From: Bacteroidaceae bacterium
GTDB taxonomy: Bacteria; Bacteroidota; Bacteroidia; Bacteroidales; Bacteroidaceae
Length of the DNA stretch: 6,329 bases
Assembly: GCA_021443405.1 (NCBI GenBank)
Contig: JABUUA010000036.1
Location: forward strand, 46,229-52,557
Direction: 5' to 3'
Shown: positions 5,849 through 6,329 of the stretch, piece by piece
How positions within the stretch are numbered: position 1 is the first letter of the stretch
How the letters are laid out: the number at the start of each line of letters is the position of its first letter
The notes under the pieces: model-generated
Seen by the model: only the letters and a program-made list of their open reading frames with translations
Database searches by the model: none
Told to the model about the DNA's origin: nothing
Program-made: the position numbers and the translations under genes

Positions 5849-6295
5849 TTATCTCAGACGGTCGAGAGACTTCACCAACAACTCGTCGCGCAGGATGCCT
5901 CGGAAGGCGAGGTAGTTGAGCACGATGGCTACGAAGGGGAAGGCTGCCGTGATGCTCGGCGTGTAACTGGCTTCAATGTTCCACACGAAGAAAGCCAGAT
6001 AAGCGTAGTAACCGAGGAGCAGGATGCAAGTGAACGAGGCCACGCGCATCTGCAGCGCCCGTTTCTTGAACAGAAAGATGTCGATGAACGTGAGCGTTGC
6101 GCTGGTGAGAAGGAGGGCGAATAAGGCCCAAGGACTGAAACTTGCCTCGCCCGTAACGGAGCGCAACAGCAAGTTGTAGAGCTGTCCCATTTGCTCGCCG
6201 TTCTCGCCCACCAGTCGACCGAGCGGAAGGCTCAGGCAAATCACCTGCAGGATGGCAGAGATGAGCAAGTAAATCGATTGGAGACGCTGTATCAT
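5849..6295 (-). CDS. DUF4293 family membrane protein
   Basis: A 148-residue protein with four predicted transmembrane segments, at about 8-27, 54-76, 85-107 and 114-132. It begins MIQRLQSIYLLISAI and ends RDELLVKSLDRLR. That start and the basic SLDRLR end are what I recognise as hallmarks of the DUF4293 family of Bacteroidota, whose function is unknown. It is presumably an inner-membrane protein, with the charged C-terminus (about 133-148) outside the membrane. Length is usual for the family. The ATG at 6295 lacks a Shine-Dalgarno sequence. Its promoter is not visible, and an upstream gene may overlap it at the window edge. It converges on gpsA and shares the hairpin at 5792-5832. Confidence 0.85.
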   Translation of the reverse strand: MIQRLQSIYLLISAILQVICLSLPLGRLVGENGEQMGQLYNLLLRSVTGEASFSPWALFALLLTSATLTFIDIFLFKKRALQMRVASFTCILLLGYYAYLAFFVWNIEASYTPSITAAFPFVAIVLNYLAFRGILRDELLVKSLDRLR

Positions 6296-6329
6296 CGTTG
6301 AGGTGTTTGCGGATTATTCACCGATAGTC

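Noticed and set aside
1..6329. Mobile elements, CRISPR arrays, tRNA/rRNA genes, toxin-antitoxin or defence genes
   Set aside because: I saw no transposase or integrase motifs, no spaced direct repeats, no cloverleaf or rRNA-like sequence, and no small paired frames in the gaps.

Overview
This window looks like core chromosome from a fairly GC-rich member of the Bacteroidales, most likely a Prevotella-like Prevotellaceae. Three things suggest this: promoters with the Bacteroidota -7 box (TAnnTTTG), A-rich leaders without good Shine-Dalgarno sequences, and lineage-typical proteins (a GH97 glycosidase, a DUF4293 membrane protein, and a lysyl-tRNA synthetase with a C-terminal extension). The genus is inferred from general resemblance, not from any search.

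Layout. A secreted GH97-type glycoside hydrolase is read leftward from 1067 and runs off the left edge (1-1067). A 146-base divergent intergenic region (1068-1213) holds two back-to-back promoters whose -7 regions form a perfect 12-bp inverted repeat. Rightward from it lies a two-gene unit: slyD (1214-1789, FKBP-type prolyl isomerase with a Cys/Gly-rich tail) and, 7 bases later, aroC (1797-2873, chorismate synthase). A 163-base gap (2874-3036) carries a third promoter of the same type. It is followed by lysS (3037-4809) and gpsA (4797-5792, GTG start, 13-base overlap). gpsA converges on a DUF4293 membrane-protein gene (5849-6295, minus strand). A very long GC-rich hairpin (5792-5832) sits between the two convergent stop codons.

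How the genes relate. slyD/aroC and lysS/gpsA are housekeeping pairs: protein folding or metal handling with aromatic amino acid synthesis, and translation with phospholipid precursor synthesis. The GH97 enzyme is the only accessory-flavoured gene and is cut before its catalytic residues, so its substrate cannot be told.

I found no mobile element, CRISPR array, RNA gene, phage gene or defence system, and nothing that looks like a new multi-gene system. The points most worth a second look are the paired identical promoters, the all-cysteine SlyD tail over a low-complexity repeat, the LysRS C-terminal extension, and the near-perfect terminator hairpin.
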